Source: Thiohalomonas denitrificans (GTDB taxonomy: Bacteria > Pseudomonadota > Gammaproteobacteria > Thiohalomonadales > Thiohalomonadaceae). From it: 64,000 nucleotides of DNA. Shown piece after piece: positions 9,123 to 17,597 of the stretch. A model generated the notes under the pieces. It saw only the letters and a program-made list of their open reading frames with translations. It was not told the origin of the DNA and searched no databases. The stretch lies in the NCBI RefSeq assembly GCF_900102855.1, contig NZ_FMWD01000010.1, forward strand, positions 1 through 64,000, written 5' to 3'. The position numbers and the translations under genes are program-made. Each line of letters opens with the position of its first letter. The stretch's first letter is position 1.

Positions 9123-9689
9123 TCAGCCTCCGCTGGGCGGGTACGGCCCCGACTCTGCATTGTAGGCGACGTCAAATTCCGCCAGCGCTGCCTCGAGATC
9201 GCCCTCGGCACCGATGCGATCCCAGAACTTGCGGAAATCCTGTTTGGCGTTTTCTAGGCGAAACTGCATCTTGTTGGGCTTGCCGGCAAGAAACAGTTCA
9301 ATGTTGGCGGTGACGGTTTGCACATAGTCGAGCGCGACTTCGTGTGCCTGGTTTTCCAGGTCCTCGGGCAGGTAGAGGTAAATACCATGGGCATAGGCGG
9401 ACATGATCAGGCCCGGGTCGAGTCGCCTGGCATAACTGCGGGCAACGGCCCGCGGATCGCGCTGCAGGTGGACGTAAAAAACCTCACGCGGGTAGCGCCG
9501 CTCCATGCGTCCCAGAAACCAGGAGAGCCGGTTATCAGACTCGATGTGTCGGGACGGGTAGTCCAGGCGATCCGGTCCGAGGCGATCGACCCGTGTCTCG
9601 TGACCACTGCTGTAGTTGGTGATATGCCGACAGGCCCGCTCGAAGGTGGTCGAACCACAGCGGCCGGTGCTGAGGACGAAGACGTTCAC
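9123..9689 (-). CDS. Sulfotransferase-like protein
   Basis: The 188-residue protein begins VNVFVLSTGRCGSTTFERA, matching the 5'-phosphosulfate-binding loop of PAPS-dependent sulfotransferases. A later segment FYVHLQRDPRAVARSYARR matches the 3'-phosphate-binding Arg/Ser region. The GTG at 9689 was chosen because it forms a GTGA overlap with the stop of the upstream glycosyltransferase-like gene and has a ggagg site before it; a longer open frame to 9749 would run inside that gene. It is the last gene of a three-gene operon and probably sulfates a sugar or lipid made by its neighbours. The acceptor is unknown. Confidence 0.75.
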   Translation of the reverse strand: MNVFVLSTGRCGSTTFERACRHITNYSSGHETRVDRLGPDRLDYPSRHIESDNRLSWFLGRMERRYPREVFYVHLQRDPRAVARSYARRLDPGLIMSAYAHGIYLYLPEDLENQAHEVALDYVQTVTANIELFLAGKPNKMQFRLENAKQDFRKFWDRIGAEGDLEAALAEFDVAYNAESGPYPPSGG

Positions 9690-11545
9690 GTGGCCACCTC
9701 CGCGCGGTGATGTTCGGCGAACCTGCGTCGGCGCAGAAGCGATTCCCAAAGCGCCCGGTCGCTGCCGTAGCCGGCGATCGCCCTCTTCATGGCCTCCAGC
9801 CTCCGGCGGCGATGCTTACCCGATGCAATCAACGCATGGCCCTGCGCGCCCGGCCCGAAATTGTGTTCGATGTTTTCAAAGAAGTGCCGGAACCGCCGCC
9901 TTGCCCCCGCCAGCTCGCTCCTGCCGTGCCACCAGTTGGCGGGATCGTCGAATCGGGCCCGTGCCTCGGCAAGCCTCGCCTGGATATCCAGACGCTTTCC
10001 GGCATAGAACCGTTGCATGCGCTCCTCGACGGACTCCATCACCTCCCCTACTTTTCGATCCGACAGGGGAGTTCCGGGATAGCCCAGTGCAATCAACTCA
10101 CTCACCGTAAACAGCATGACGTCACCAAAGAATTGCCTCTCAAATTCCCCGGACAGATCGACACAGCCCTGCCCCCGTTCGACGCCGGGGCGGAATTCGG
10201 ACTGCTCATCGACAGTGCGGGTGTGCAACAGAGGAAGATTGGTGGCGACAAACTGGTCACCAAGCTCGGACTGGAGCAGCCGGCCGAGGGTAGGACCTGC
10301 CATGCGCAGCTTGAGGTCGGCAAACGGAATAAAATACTTGAGTGCCTCGCTAGTGAGCACATAGTTTCCGGTGTAGACCGTGCGCGCCGGCGCCGCCGTT
10401 GCCACCGCATCGGAATAGCCGTAGTCGGTCGACCGCGTGGGGTGTTCACCATCGAAGAAACGATCGAGTCGACCGGCAAATTCGTTCAGTATGGCAGTGT
10501 GATCATGGACTCCCTCGAGAGCGCACCGATAGGAGTAGGCGCCCTCCTCGCCCTGAAAGCCGAACAGTCCGGCCATGTCATGGTAGGCCGCGTCTCCGCC
10601 GGTTTGCGCAGCCGCATGGAAACCACAGGACCGGTCGGGGTCTGCCGCGGCCATGGCGTTGAGGAAGGCGATGACGTCGACGAGAAAATTGCCGGCCATG
10701 ACCGCCGGGGAGACCGGCGGGTCGCCGACCACCTTGCCGGTGGCAACCTGAATATCTCGTTCCGTGAACAGGCGATCCAGGGCATGGAAGTAATTGAGGG
10801 CCGGGAGTTCCTCGTCTCCTCCCGGGCGCGTGACCCGTATCCGGAATTGTTCATCACTGTCCACGAAGAGGAACAGCGCCGGGTCCGGCCCGGACCTGCC
10901 GGCGGCAAACAGACAGGCCAGATTGCGCGTAACGGAGGCGCCCTTGTGGTGCATGCCGGTCCGAAAGGGCTCCCCCAGGATGGAGACGAGCCGGGTCCGC
11001 TCCTGTGCTGAAAGAGCGTTGAGGAGCCGTTTCTGCGCATCGGCACCGAAGTAGATACCCTCGAGCCCCCGATGCGCGAATGCTTCTACGATTTCCCGGT
11101 TGCGGTCGATGATGGAGACATCTTCGGAGTCATCCGCCACCACTGCGACGATCTTTCTGAAACGTCCGTCAAAGCCTCCGTAACCGAAGGTCCGGCACTG
11201 GGACAACAGGCTTTCGAGCACATTCTGCAGGTGCCGGGGCCGGTCAGCGACCGGGATGATCACGAAAAACCGATGCCGGCGGTCGACTCCGCGCTGCTCG
11301 ATCACTCTTTCCAGTTCGCGAAAGGCGTGTTGATAGTTTCCCAATATCTCGTGGTCAGGTCCATCGGACCACATCGCTCGCTCGATCAAAGGCAGACTGG
11401 CTTCGTACAGCGTGATGAGGGCCCCGGGATCCGGCCGATCTTCCGCCTCAGCGTGCAACCGCTGCCACCGCTCCCCCATCTCCCGAATGGCGGGGTCGCT
11501 GACGAACTGATCAAGCAGGGTGCGAAGTGCCCGAGGTGTATGCAT
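9686..11545 (-). CDS. Glycosyltransferase-like protein (GT2/GT-A type)
   Basis: A 619-residue soluble protein. A Rossmann-like start (RHRFFVIIPVADRPRHLQ, near residue 90) and a probable metal-binding DSD motif (LFLFVDSDEQF, near residue 235) resemble nucleotide-sugar glycosyltransferases of GT-A fold. The flanking regions (residues 1-90 and the Arg-rich helical C-terminus) are not recognised. It is 6 bp downstream of the ThDP enzyme and overlaps the sulfotransferase-like gene by 4 bp, so all three are co-expressed. I infer transfer of a sugar to an acceptor later sulfated. Fold assignment is moderate, function is inferred. Confidence 0.6.
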   Translation of the reverse strand: MHTPRALRTLLDQFVSDPAIREMGERWQRLHAEAEDRPDPGALITLYEASLPLIERAMWSDGPDHEILGNYQHAFRELERVIEQRGVDRRHRFFVIIPVADRPRHLQNVLESLLSQCRTFGYGGFDGRFRKIVAVVADDSEDVSIIDRNREIVEAFAHRGLEGIYFGADAQKRLLNALSAQERTRLVSILGEPFRTGMHHKGASVTRNLACLFAAGRSGPDPALFLFVDSDEQFRIRVTRPGGDEELPALNYFHALDRLFTERDIQVATGKVVGDPPVSPAVMAGNFLVDVIAFLNAMAAADPDRSCGFHAAAQTGGDAAYHDMAGLFGFQGEEGAYSYRCALEGVHDHTAILNEFAGRLDRFFDGEHPTRSTDYGYSDAVATAAPARTVYTGNYVLTSEALKYFIPFADLKLRMAGPTLGRLLQSELGDQFVATNLPLLHTRTVDEQSEFRPGVERGQGCVDLSGEFERQFFGDVMLFTVSELIALGYPGTPLSDRKVGEVMESVEERMQRFYAGKRLDIQARLAEARARFDDPANWWHGRSELAGARRRFRHFFENIEHNFGPGAQGHALIASGKHRRRRLEAMKRAIAGYGSDRALWESLLRRRRFAEHHRAEVAT

Positions 11546-11551
11546 AAGCCA

Positions 11552-13210
11552 TCAACGCCTCGAGTTGTAGGCGGGAAAGGCGTCCCGATCAATGATGATT
11601 TCAATGAGATTGATCCCCGCATCGAAGTCCAGGGCGCCGAACGCCTCATCGATATCCACCTCGTGGCGAATGCACTGATAGGCGATGCCGAAAGCCGCCG
11701 CCAGTTGCGCGTAGTCGGGATTGGTGAAATCGCAGTCGATGAAGCGATCTTCATACCGCTGGTGCTGGTTCTTGCGGATCAGGCCGAGGGTGCCGTTATT
11801 GAACAGGATCACGGTCAGCGGGATACGGTAGTTGACCGCCGTCATCAGCTCCATGCAACACATCTGGAAACCCCCATCTCCGAGGATGGCGAAGGTCTGT
11901 CGTTGTGAGGCAAACCGGGCGCCGATCGCGGCGGGAATGGCATGGCCGAGCGACGAAATCCCGGAATTGGGGTGGTAACTGGTGGCTGGCGAGGCACCCA
12001 GCAGGTTCTGCGCGAAAATGATGTTGTCGTCGAAGATCTGGTTGTCGTCCGTGAAGTGCTGGTTGAAACGGCTGAAAAACTGTTCCACCAAAGTGAAATG
12101 ATGGTCCTCGAAGAGGGTGAACATCGCATCGCCGTCGATCGCGTCCAGTTGCCGACCCGGTACCGGTGCGGTTGCGGATGTTCCGCCCCGCAGCCGGGCC
12201 AGGATCCCCTCGAGTGCGTCTCTGACATCTCCGACTACGGCGACATCGGCACGAAACACCTTCTCAATCTGCTCGGGATTGCGGTCGATCTGAATGATCT
12301 TCCGGTTGTCCGGCAGCTGCCGGTCCCAGAGATAACTGGTACGTTCGTTGAAGGTGGCGCCGAGCACCAGAAGCAGATCCGCATGCTCGACGATGTATTC
12401 GTAGGCCCGGCCGCCGGAGGTGACACCGAGGGTGCCGAGCGACCGTTCGGAACGCTCATCGACGATGCCCTTGCCCTTGAGCGTGGTCGCGACCGGGAGA
12501 GAGAGCACGTCACTGAGCTGTTTGACGGCCTCATGCGCACCGGACTGTATGCAGCCGTAGCCTGCCAGAATGACCGGATTGCGGGCAGACAGCAGCCGTT
12601 GGACCACATCATCCAACAGTGGATCATCCCGGCGCCGGGGCGAGGCATGCCGCGTCGTGCGAACGGTGTCCAGCAAGTCGAGGTCGATACTCTCCTGCTG
12701 CACATTGAACGGAAAGCTCAGCAGAACCGGTCCCGGGCAGTCGGAGAGCAGGGCGTTGCTCGCCTGGTTGAGTACACTGGGCAGATAGTCGACCCGCTCC
12801 ACCAGCCGGTGGTACCGGGTAATCCCGCGGAACAGCGTTCCCTGGTCAATCGCCCCGCCCTCCCCGGAACTCTCCTGGAGTCCCCCCTTGCCGAATACCT
12901 CGGTGGAGGACTCGCCGGTGATGATCAACACCGGCTGGCGGTCGGCATAGGCATTGGCGATTCCGGTCACCAGATTGGTGGCACCCGGGCCTGCCGTGGT
13001 AATACAGGCACCCACGCCTCCGGAAACGCGGGCGTAACCGCCGGCCATGAAGGCGGCACCCTGCTCGTGTTTGGCAAGGACACTCTTGATGGAGGAGTCG
13101 TACAGGCAGTCATAGACCGGCAGAATATGCGCCCCCGGCATACCGAAAACACATTCGATGCCGAGCCGTTCCATGTACCGTACGATGAATTCGCTGACCT
13201 GAACTTTCAT
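11552..13210 (-). CDS. Thiamine-diphosphate enzyme, acetolactate synthase-like
   Basis: A 552-residue enzyme with the three ThDP-family domains. The N-terminal pyrimidine-binding domain carries the catalytic Glu in LAKHEQGAAFMAGGYAR, a central domain follows, and the C-terminal domain has the ThDP/Mg motif GDGGFQMCC...FNN. It resembles acetolactate synthase catalytic subunits, but no regulatory subunit or branched-chain amino-acid gene is nearby. Instead it leads an operon with a glycosyltransferase-like and a sulfotransferase-like gene, so it more likely makes a 2-keto or acyloin-derived building block for that product. The open frame extends to 13321, but ATG 13210 (MKVQVSEFIV) fits homologues. 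Confidence 0.85.
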   Translation of the reverse strand: MKVQVSEFIVRYMERLGIECVFGMPGAHILPVYDCLYDSSIKSVLAKHEQGAAFMAGGYARVSGGVGACITTAGPGATNLVTGIANAYADRQPVLIITGESSTEVFGKGGLQESSGEGGAIDQGTLFRGITRYHRLVERVDYLPSVLNQASNALLSDCPGPVLLSFPFNVQQESIDLDLLDTVRTTRHASPRRRDDPLLDDVVQRLLSARNPVILAGYGCIQSGAHEAVKQLSDVLSLPVATTLKGKGIVDERSERSLGTLGVTSGGRAYEYIVEHADLLLVLGATFNERTSYLWDRQLPDNRKIIQIDRNPEQIEKVFRADVAVVGDVRDALEGILARLRGGTSATAPVPGRQLDAIDGDAMFTLFEDHHFTLVEQFFSRFNQHFTDDNQIFDDNIIFAQNLLGASPATSYHPNSGISSLGHAIPAAIGARFASQRQTFAILGDGGFQMCCMELMTAVNYRIPLTVILFNNGTLGLIRKNQHQRYEDRFIDCDFTNPDYAQLAAAFGIAYQCIRHEVDIDEAFGALDFDAGINLIEIIIDRDAFPAYNSRR

Positions 13211-13500
13211 AGGAAAAAGGAGACGTTGGTGTGTACCCGGAGGAGATACAGAAGTTTCAGTGAGGTTTGGGGCACCTTTTTGCCATCGCTCGCGGAAAAC
13301 TACAAGCGAAAACGACTCCACAATCGTGGTTCCCTCGAAAATACCGCACGAACAAGGTGGTTATGATTACCGTTCCTGGTTCCGGTTCAGGGCTACAGCC
13401 GGATGGCTTTGTCCTATAAGCTGACAGCGGCCGAGGCGGCGACCTGCCCGAGCATTCTGTTCGGCGGCTCCTCTGACTTTTATACCGAACAGGACACTGA

Positions 13501-14346
13501 ATGCTTTCCGTGAGTATCGGCCCCTTCGCTACATCCTTCGATCGTCTCCTGCCAGTGGTAGCCGTGATCGTCGCCTTGACGGTCGGTGCTCTGCTGGGCC
13601 GTCGCCGCGGTGTCGCGACCGGCGGTACGCTGCTCAACCTGGTGTGGATCGGGATAGTGGTGGCGCGGATTAGTTTCGTTTTGCGCTATGCGGATGAATA
13701 CCGCGGCGATTGGCTGGGCGTACTGGATATCCGTGACGGCGGCTTTGATGTCGTCAGCGGCCTGGCCGCGACACTTGTTGCCGCCGCATGGATCCTCTGG
13801 CGGACACCGGCCGTTCGGAAACCACTCGGGGCCGCATTGCTGGCCGGCGGGCTGAGCTGGGGCTCCATCGCAGGCGTGGTAACGCTGATCGATACCCAGT
13901 CGCGTGCGATGCCACAGGTGGCACTGCAGACCCTGGGCGGTACGCGCACCGATCTGCAGACGCTCTCCGCAAACACGGGTCAGCCCATGGTGATCAATCT
14001 ATGGGCAACCTGGTGTCCCCCCTGCCGGCGCGAGATGCCGGTTCTGGAGGCTGCGCAGCAAGAACACCCCGACATCACCTTCGTGTTCGCCAACCAGGGT
14101 GAAGGAGCGGCGCAGATCCAGCAGTTCATCGACCAGTTCTCACTGACGCTCGACAACGTCGTGCTCGATCGAGGGGGCGCTCTGGGCCGGACCGTCGGCT
14201 CGATGGGTTTGCCGACGACCCTCTTCTACGACGCTGACGGGCGCCTCATCAACAGCCATACCGGTGAACTGTCACGAGCGACCCTGGCCCGGGGCCTCCG
14301 GCGATTCGCCAGCCGTGGGACGAATGAAGGCTCCTTTGAGGATTGA
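13501..14346 (+). CDS. TlpA-like thioredoxin with membrane N-terminal domain
   Basis: A 281-residue membrane protein. Residues 1-115 contain three to four hydrophobic segments arranged like the N-terminal part of prolipoprotein diacylglyceryl transferase (GPFATSFDRLLP at the start). Residues 135-270 form a periplasmic thioredoxin domain with the active site WATWCPPCRREMP and a cis-Pro segment MGLPTTLF. It should reduce or exchange disulfides in the periplasm, for example in cytochrome c maturation. It is transcribed divergently from the ThDP enzyme operon and stands alone. Domain assignment is firm; the substrate is unknown. Confidence 0.85.
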   Translation: MLSVSIGPFATSFDRLLPVVAVIVALTVGALLGRRRGVATGGTLLNLVWIGIVVARISFVLRYADEYRGDWLGVLDIRDGGFDVVSGLAATLVAAAWILWRTPAVRKPLGAALLAGGLSWGSIAGVVTLIDTQSRAMPQVALQTLGGTRTDLQTLSANTGQPMVINLWATWCPPCRREMPVLEAAQQEHPDITFVFANQGEGAAQIQQFIDQFSLTLDNVVLDRGGALGRTVGSMGLPTTLFYDADGRLINSHTGELSRATLARGLRRFASRGTNEGSFED

Positions 14347-14390
14347 TGCACGGAAACACACCCTCAGCTGTTACTCCGCCCCATATTGAA

Positions 14391-14666
14391 CTATCGAAGC
14401 ATCCCGCCGAGGTCGGCGACCAATTCAGTAAGCAACCGACTTACCCGGGCGGTCTGCTCCGCCCTGTCTGCCGATTCATTGTCTACCCCGGTGAATATTG
14501 AGCAAATCACGATCACTCCGAAGCGACTTCACTCTGTTGTTCGGCCGCATGAGCGATATGGATATTCATCGCGATGATGCATGCCACCGCGCTGCTGATG
14601 GCGTCCAGTGCCTCACCACCGCGATCCGCATGACCGATAGTCACCTTCGCCTGCTGCTGCGTCGGA
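14391..14666 (-). pseudogene. Remnant of the C-terminus of a methyl-accepting chemotaxis protein
   Basis: Directly after the stop of the HD-GYP gene, another minus-strand frame reads TQQQAKVTIGHADRGGEALD, then ISSAVACIIAMNIHIA and AEQQSEVASE. This is the end of the MCP signalling helix, including the typical A..EQS.V..E element. A stop at 14513-14515 interrupts it. After a one-base shift the chemoreceptor tail pattern resumes (ADRAEQTARVSRLLTELVAD) to a stop at 14391. No start, sensor domain or hairpin tip remains, so this is a decayed fragment left by deletion. Confidence 0.65.
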
Positions 14667-16052
14667 TCACCTGGCTGATATCAATCCCTCATGGAGGTTG
14701 GACAAGAAGGCGTCATACTCTTCCGCAGCCACTGCTTGTGCACGGGCACGGTGACGATCCACCTCCTTGAATCGCTCGAGCAGTTTGCCAACCACGGCTC
14801 TGTCGATCACGTGGCGAGCGGCCTTCTCCTCCATTAGCGACGCCAACTCCTTACGACAGGCCGCACCGCGGTAGGGTCGCCGCTCCGAAAGGGCCGTGAA
14901 CATGTCGGCCACGGCGACAATGCGGGCCCCCAGCGGGATTCGGTGCCCCTGCCGTCGACCCGGATAACCGCTGCCGTCGAGCCGTTCGTGATGAAACGCC
15001 GCCCACTGCGCCACCTCCTCCAATCCCTGGATCGACTCCAGGACGTGGTAAGTGTAATAGGCGTGAGACTTGATGACCTGAAACTCAGCCTGGCTGAGCC
15101 GACCCGGTTTCTCGAGGATTTCCGAGGAAATGGCCAGTTTACCAATGTCATGCAGATAGCCGGCCACTTTGATTTTTTCACGTTCTTCGGCGCTGAAGCC
15201 GACCATATCCGCCAGCATCGCCGAGACCGCCGCCACGCCGCTGGAATGGGTAGCCGTGAAGCGGCTCCGGAAATCGATCACATGCGCCAGCAACTCCGCG
15301 AAATCCTGCAGATCGTCCCAGTCCAGCTCAATGATGAAATTCTGCGTGGAACGCCTTAACAACTGATCAATGGAGGGGGAAGCCACGTCCAGCCAGAAGT
15401 ACTCCCGCTGGCCCAGTTCCATGAAGGCCTCCACATGCTCGGGATGGAAGGTACTGCCGCCGTGACAGGACACGGTCCGGGATATCCGCTCGACCTGTGA
15501 GAGCACAGGCTGATCACGCAACACCAATGTATCCAATCGGTCGGCCAGGTGCAGCAGGTGTGTAGCCTCGGACAGGTGCGCATTGGCACCATTTTGCCAG
15601 GGCATATGGTGATGACGAACAATATCGGCCACCTCGAAAAAATGGCGGAATTTCCGTAACAGAAGGTAGCCTATTTTACCGTGGCGATGGATGTCAGAGC
15701 CTCCATCTTCGAAGCACAGCAGTTCATGGCGCTCGGTCCGCGACAATGCGCCGATATCATGCAGAAGACCTGCCATCACCACTTGTTGGCGCTTCTCCGC
15801 GGACCAACCCAGCTCCTGCGCCATCCCCAGCGCCATGTAGGCCACCCGCTTCTGGTGCCCCCCGACTTCGGGCGCCACCAAATCGATGGCAGTGGATATC
15901 GAGATCACCAGATCGAGAAGATTGACAGTCCCCCTACCAAACGTCGCTGAACGCACACCCCACCCCGATTGTTCTGAAAATATGTCTGCGGCAGCAGATG
16001 CCGCAATGATAACGCGCCGGCGTGACGGATCGTTAACCCGCTGCCAGGGCAA
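14667..16052 (-). CDS. HD-GYP protein with two HD domains (putative c-di-GMP phosphodiesterase)
   Basis: An up to 461-residue cytoplasmic protein with two HD regions. The first has AGLLHDIGAL near residue 98 and lacks a GYP motif. The second has AGYLHDIGKL near residue 290 followed by HHERLDGSGYPG, the complete HD-GYP signature, and the usual VAVADMFTALSERRPYR ending. HD-GYP domains hydrolyse cyclic di-GMP. The tandem arrangement is known in some environmental bacteria; the first domain may be regulatory. The start is uncertain: the given one is TTG, and a GTG about 31 codons downstream (VRSATFGRG) is a good alternative. A chemoreceptor remnant abuts its stop. Confidence 0.85.
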   Translation of the reverse strand: MPWQRVNDPSRRRVIIAASAAADIFSEQSGWGVRSATFGRGTVNLLDLVISISTAIDLVAPEVGGHQKRVAYMALGMAQELGWSAEKRQQVVMAGLLHDIGALSRTERHELLCFEDGGSDIHRHGKIGYLLLRKFRHFFEVADIVRHHHMPWQNGANAHLSEATHLLHLADRLDTLVLRDQPVLSQVERISRTVSCHGGSTFHPEHVEAFMELGQREYFWLDVASPSIDQLLRRSTQNFIIELDWDDLQDFAELLAHVIDFRSRFTATHSSGVAAVSAMLADMVGFSAEEREKIKVAGYLHDIGKLAISSEILEKPGRLSQAEFQVIKSHAYYTYHVLESIQGLEEVAQWAAFHHERLDGSGYPGRRQGHRIPLGARIVAVADMFTALSERRPYRGAACRKELASLMEEKAARHVIDRAVVGKLLERFKEVDRHRARAQAVAAEEYDAFLSNLHEGLISAR

Positions 16053-16190
16053 CCGAATACTTTGAACCGGGTGAGTGCGTTCACCTGGGAGCGGCCCTGA
16101 AAAGGGGCCTCCGGCGATTCGGCATCTATTAAGCGAATTTATCTCGCGCCTGTCGGACCTCCTCTCATGCTGGATTAAGGTCCGAGATGC

Positions 16191-16877
16191 CTATGCCTTG
16201 ATGTAGTGCCAGCCATTCTGTAGTCGATCGACGATATGATCCACCGCAGAAGAAGCACGCACTGTCCCCTCTATCAGTTGGACCCGCTCTCCCTGCCGTT
16301 CGAGACGGGCGATGGTATTACCGCAAGCAAACAGCCGCAGATCGGGATGCGCACCGATGAGTTCACGCACACGGCCGGCATCAGCGGAGCGGTCGGATCG
16401 CAGCAGGTCCAGGGCCTCGGAGTGGGCCACCAGCTCCACCCGCTGATAGCCCTCCGCCAGCAGAGTTTCCACCCGGTCCAGCGCAGCGCGCTGGCGCGCC
16501 GGATCGGCATCCATGATATGAACAATCACCTGGTCAGACTGGCCCTGGCCGGTTCCGGCCGAGGACGGAACACCCACCACCGGTTCGGGGCCGATGATTC
16601 GACCGGCAAAAAAGCCCACCGCCAGCAGAATCATGGCCGCGGCTACTGTAAATCGGCGGCGCCGCCTTTGGGGCGGGTACTTCTCCCTCGAGGGTGGCTC
16701 GGCGTCGTCCCAGGCGTGGGCGACCAGGTCGCGGGTGATCGCCAGACGCGAGTGCGCGACACGCAACCCGGGCTCGTTTTCCAGCCGTTCCAGCAAGGCG
16801 GCGCGCTCATCGCCGTCCAACTCCCCGTCCAGCAGGGCATTGATGCGGATCTCGTCGAGTTCGCTCAGGCTCTTCAT
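16191..16877 (-). CDS. Anti-sigma factor with periplasmic DsrE-like sensor domain
   Basis: A 228-residue protein. Residues 1-60 resemble the cytoplasmic sigma-binding part of anti-sigma factors (RINALLDGELDGDERAALLE) without the zinc HxxxCxxC motif. One membrane segment follows (about 76-95, VAAAMILLAVGFFAG). The C-terminal region from residue 113 has the DsrE/TusD-like alternation of strands and helices and contains FACGNTIARL, which parallels VCANTLSARNL in the secreted DsrE protein encoded at 17598. It overlaps the sigma gene by 4 bp (ATGA). I infer that the periplasmic DsrE-like domain, perhaps through its single Cys, senses a sulfur or redox signal and controls release of the sigma factor. 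Confidence 0.72.
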   Translation of the reverse strand: MKSLSELDEIRINALLDGELDGDERAALLERLENEPGLRVAHSRLAITRDLVAHAWDDAEPPSREKYPPQRRRRRFTVAAAMILLAVGFFAGRIIGPEPVVGVPSSAGTGQGQSDQVIVHIMDADPARQRAALDRVETLLAEGYQRVELVAHSEALDLLRSDRSADAGRVRELIGAHPDLRLFACGNTIARLERQGERVQLIEGTVRASSAVDHIVDRLQNGWHYIKA

Positions 16878-17431
16878 TTCACACTCCGTAGACGGGCGGA
16901 TTCCATCGTCTCCTGGTGCAGGTTTAAAAGTCGGGATTGCAGGGCGCGACGGGCACGACAGAGTCGACTCATCACCGTGCCCACCGGGACAGACAGCATA
17001 CCGGCCACTTCCGCATAGCTCAGTCCTTCCAGGTCCACCAGCGACACCACCTGGCGCTGACCGTCAGGCAGTTCAGCCACGGCCGCACGCACCAGCGCAG
17101 TGATCTGGCCGCTGTTTCGCAACTGCGCAGGACCCAGGTCCCCCGCAGGAAGGCGGTGCTTCTCCTCCTCATCCAGCTGCTCGGGTCGCCGGCGGCGCAA
17201 ATGTTCGCGCCAGCAGCTGTGCAGTACGGCGAACAGCCACCCGTTGAAGCGGTCCGGATCCCGGACCTGGTGCGCTTTCTGCAACGCCCTGGTCAGGGTT
17301 TCCTGGGCCAGGTCATCGGCGAGCGCGGGGTCCCCGGTCCAGGCCAGCGCCATGCGGTAGAGCCGCTTTCGGCTCTCCGCCAGCTGGTGCTGCGTCTGCC
17401 TGGCCCCGCAGAACCAGTCGAACACGCTCAT
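16874..17431 (-). CDS. ECF RNA polymerase sigma factor
   Basis: A 185-residue ECF (group 4) sigma factor. Region 2 is seen in the first half (ADDLAQETLTRALQKAHQ and RFNGWLFAVLHSCWREHLRR) and region 4 in the second (LPDGQRQVVSLVDLEGLSYA and AGMLSVPVGTVMSRLCRAR). The open frame extends upstream to 17641, but ATG 17431 has a strong aaggagg ribosome-binding site and the right length. It is followed with overlap by its anti-sigma factor and is divergent from a secreted DsrE protein, a likely regulon member. Confidence 0.9.
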   Translation of the reverse strand: MSVFDWFCGARQTQHQLAESRKRLYRMALAWTGDPALADDLAQETLTRALQKAHQVRDPDRFNGWLFAVLHSCWREHLRRRRPEQLDEEEKHRLPAGDLGPAQLRNSGQITALVRAAVAELPDGQRQVVSLVDLEGLSYAEVAGMLSVPVGTVMSRLCRARRALQSRLLNLHQETMESARLRSVK

Positions 17432-17519
17432 CTTGCTGTTTCTCCTCCTTTGCGGACGCTTGGGGCGCCTCGTCACAGCCCCGTTTGGCATGGGCTTGCG
17501 GGAAAGATGCACGAACCGG

Positions 17520-17531
17520 GGAATAAATTCC
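17520..17531. promoter_or_regulatory. GGAAT/ATTCC dyad in the divergent sigma/DsrE promoter region
   Basis: GGAATAAATTCC is a perfect 5-bp dyad with a 2-bp centre, midway between the divergent ECF sigma and DsrE genes. GGAAT-like elements are typical ECF -35 motifs, so it could supply one to each direction. The matching -10 elements are not convincing. Confidence 0.25.
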
Positions 17532-17597
17532 ATGGCAGCGGCATCTCCCTGCCTGAGGCCGTCACCAGAACGGCTCGCCACCAAAGGAGCAATACCC

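Noticed and set aside
9707-11011. Long plus-strand open frame opposite the glycosyltransferase-like gene
   Set aside because: Antisense artefact of GC-rich codon use; composition is not protein-like.
11942-13366. Long plus-strand open frame opposite the ThDP enzyme gene
   Set aside because: Antisense to a gene with clear motifs and no start signal.
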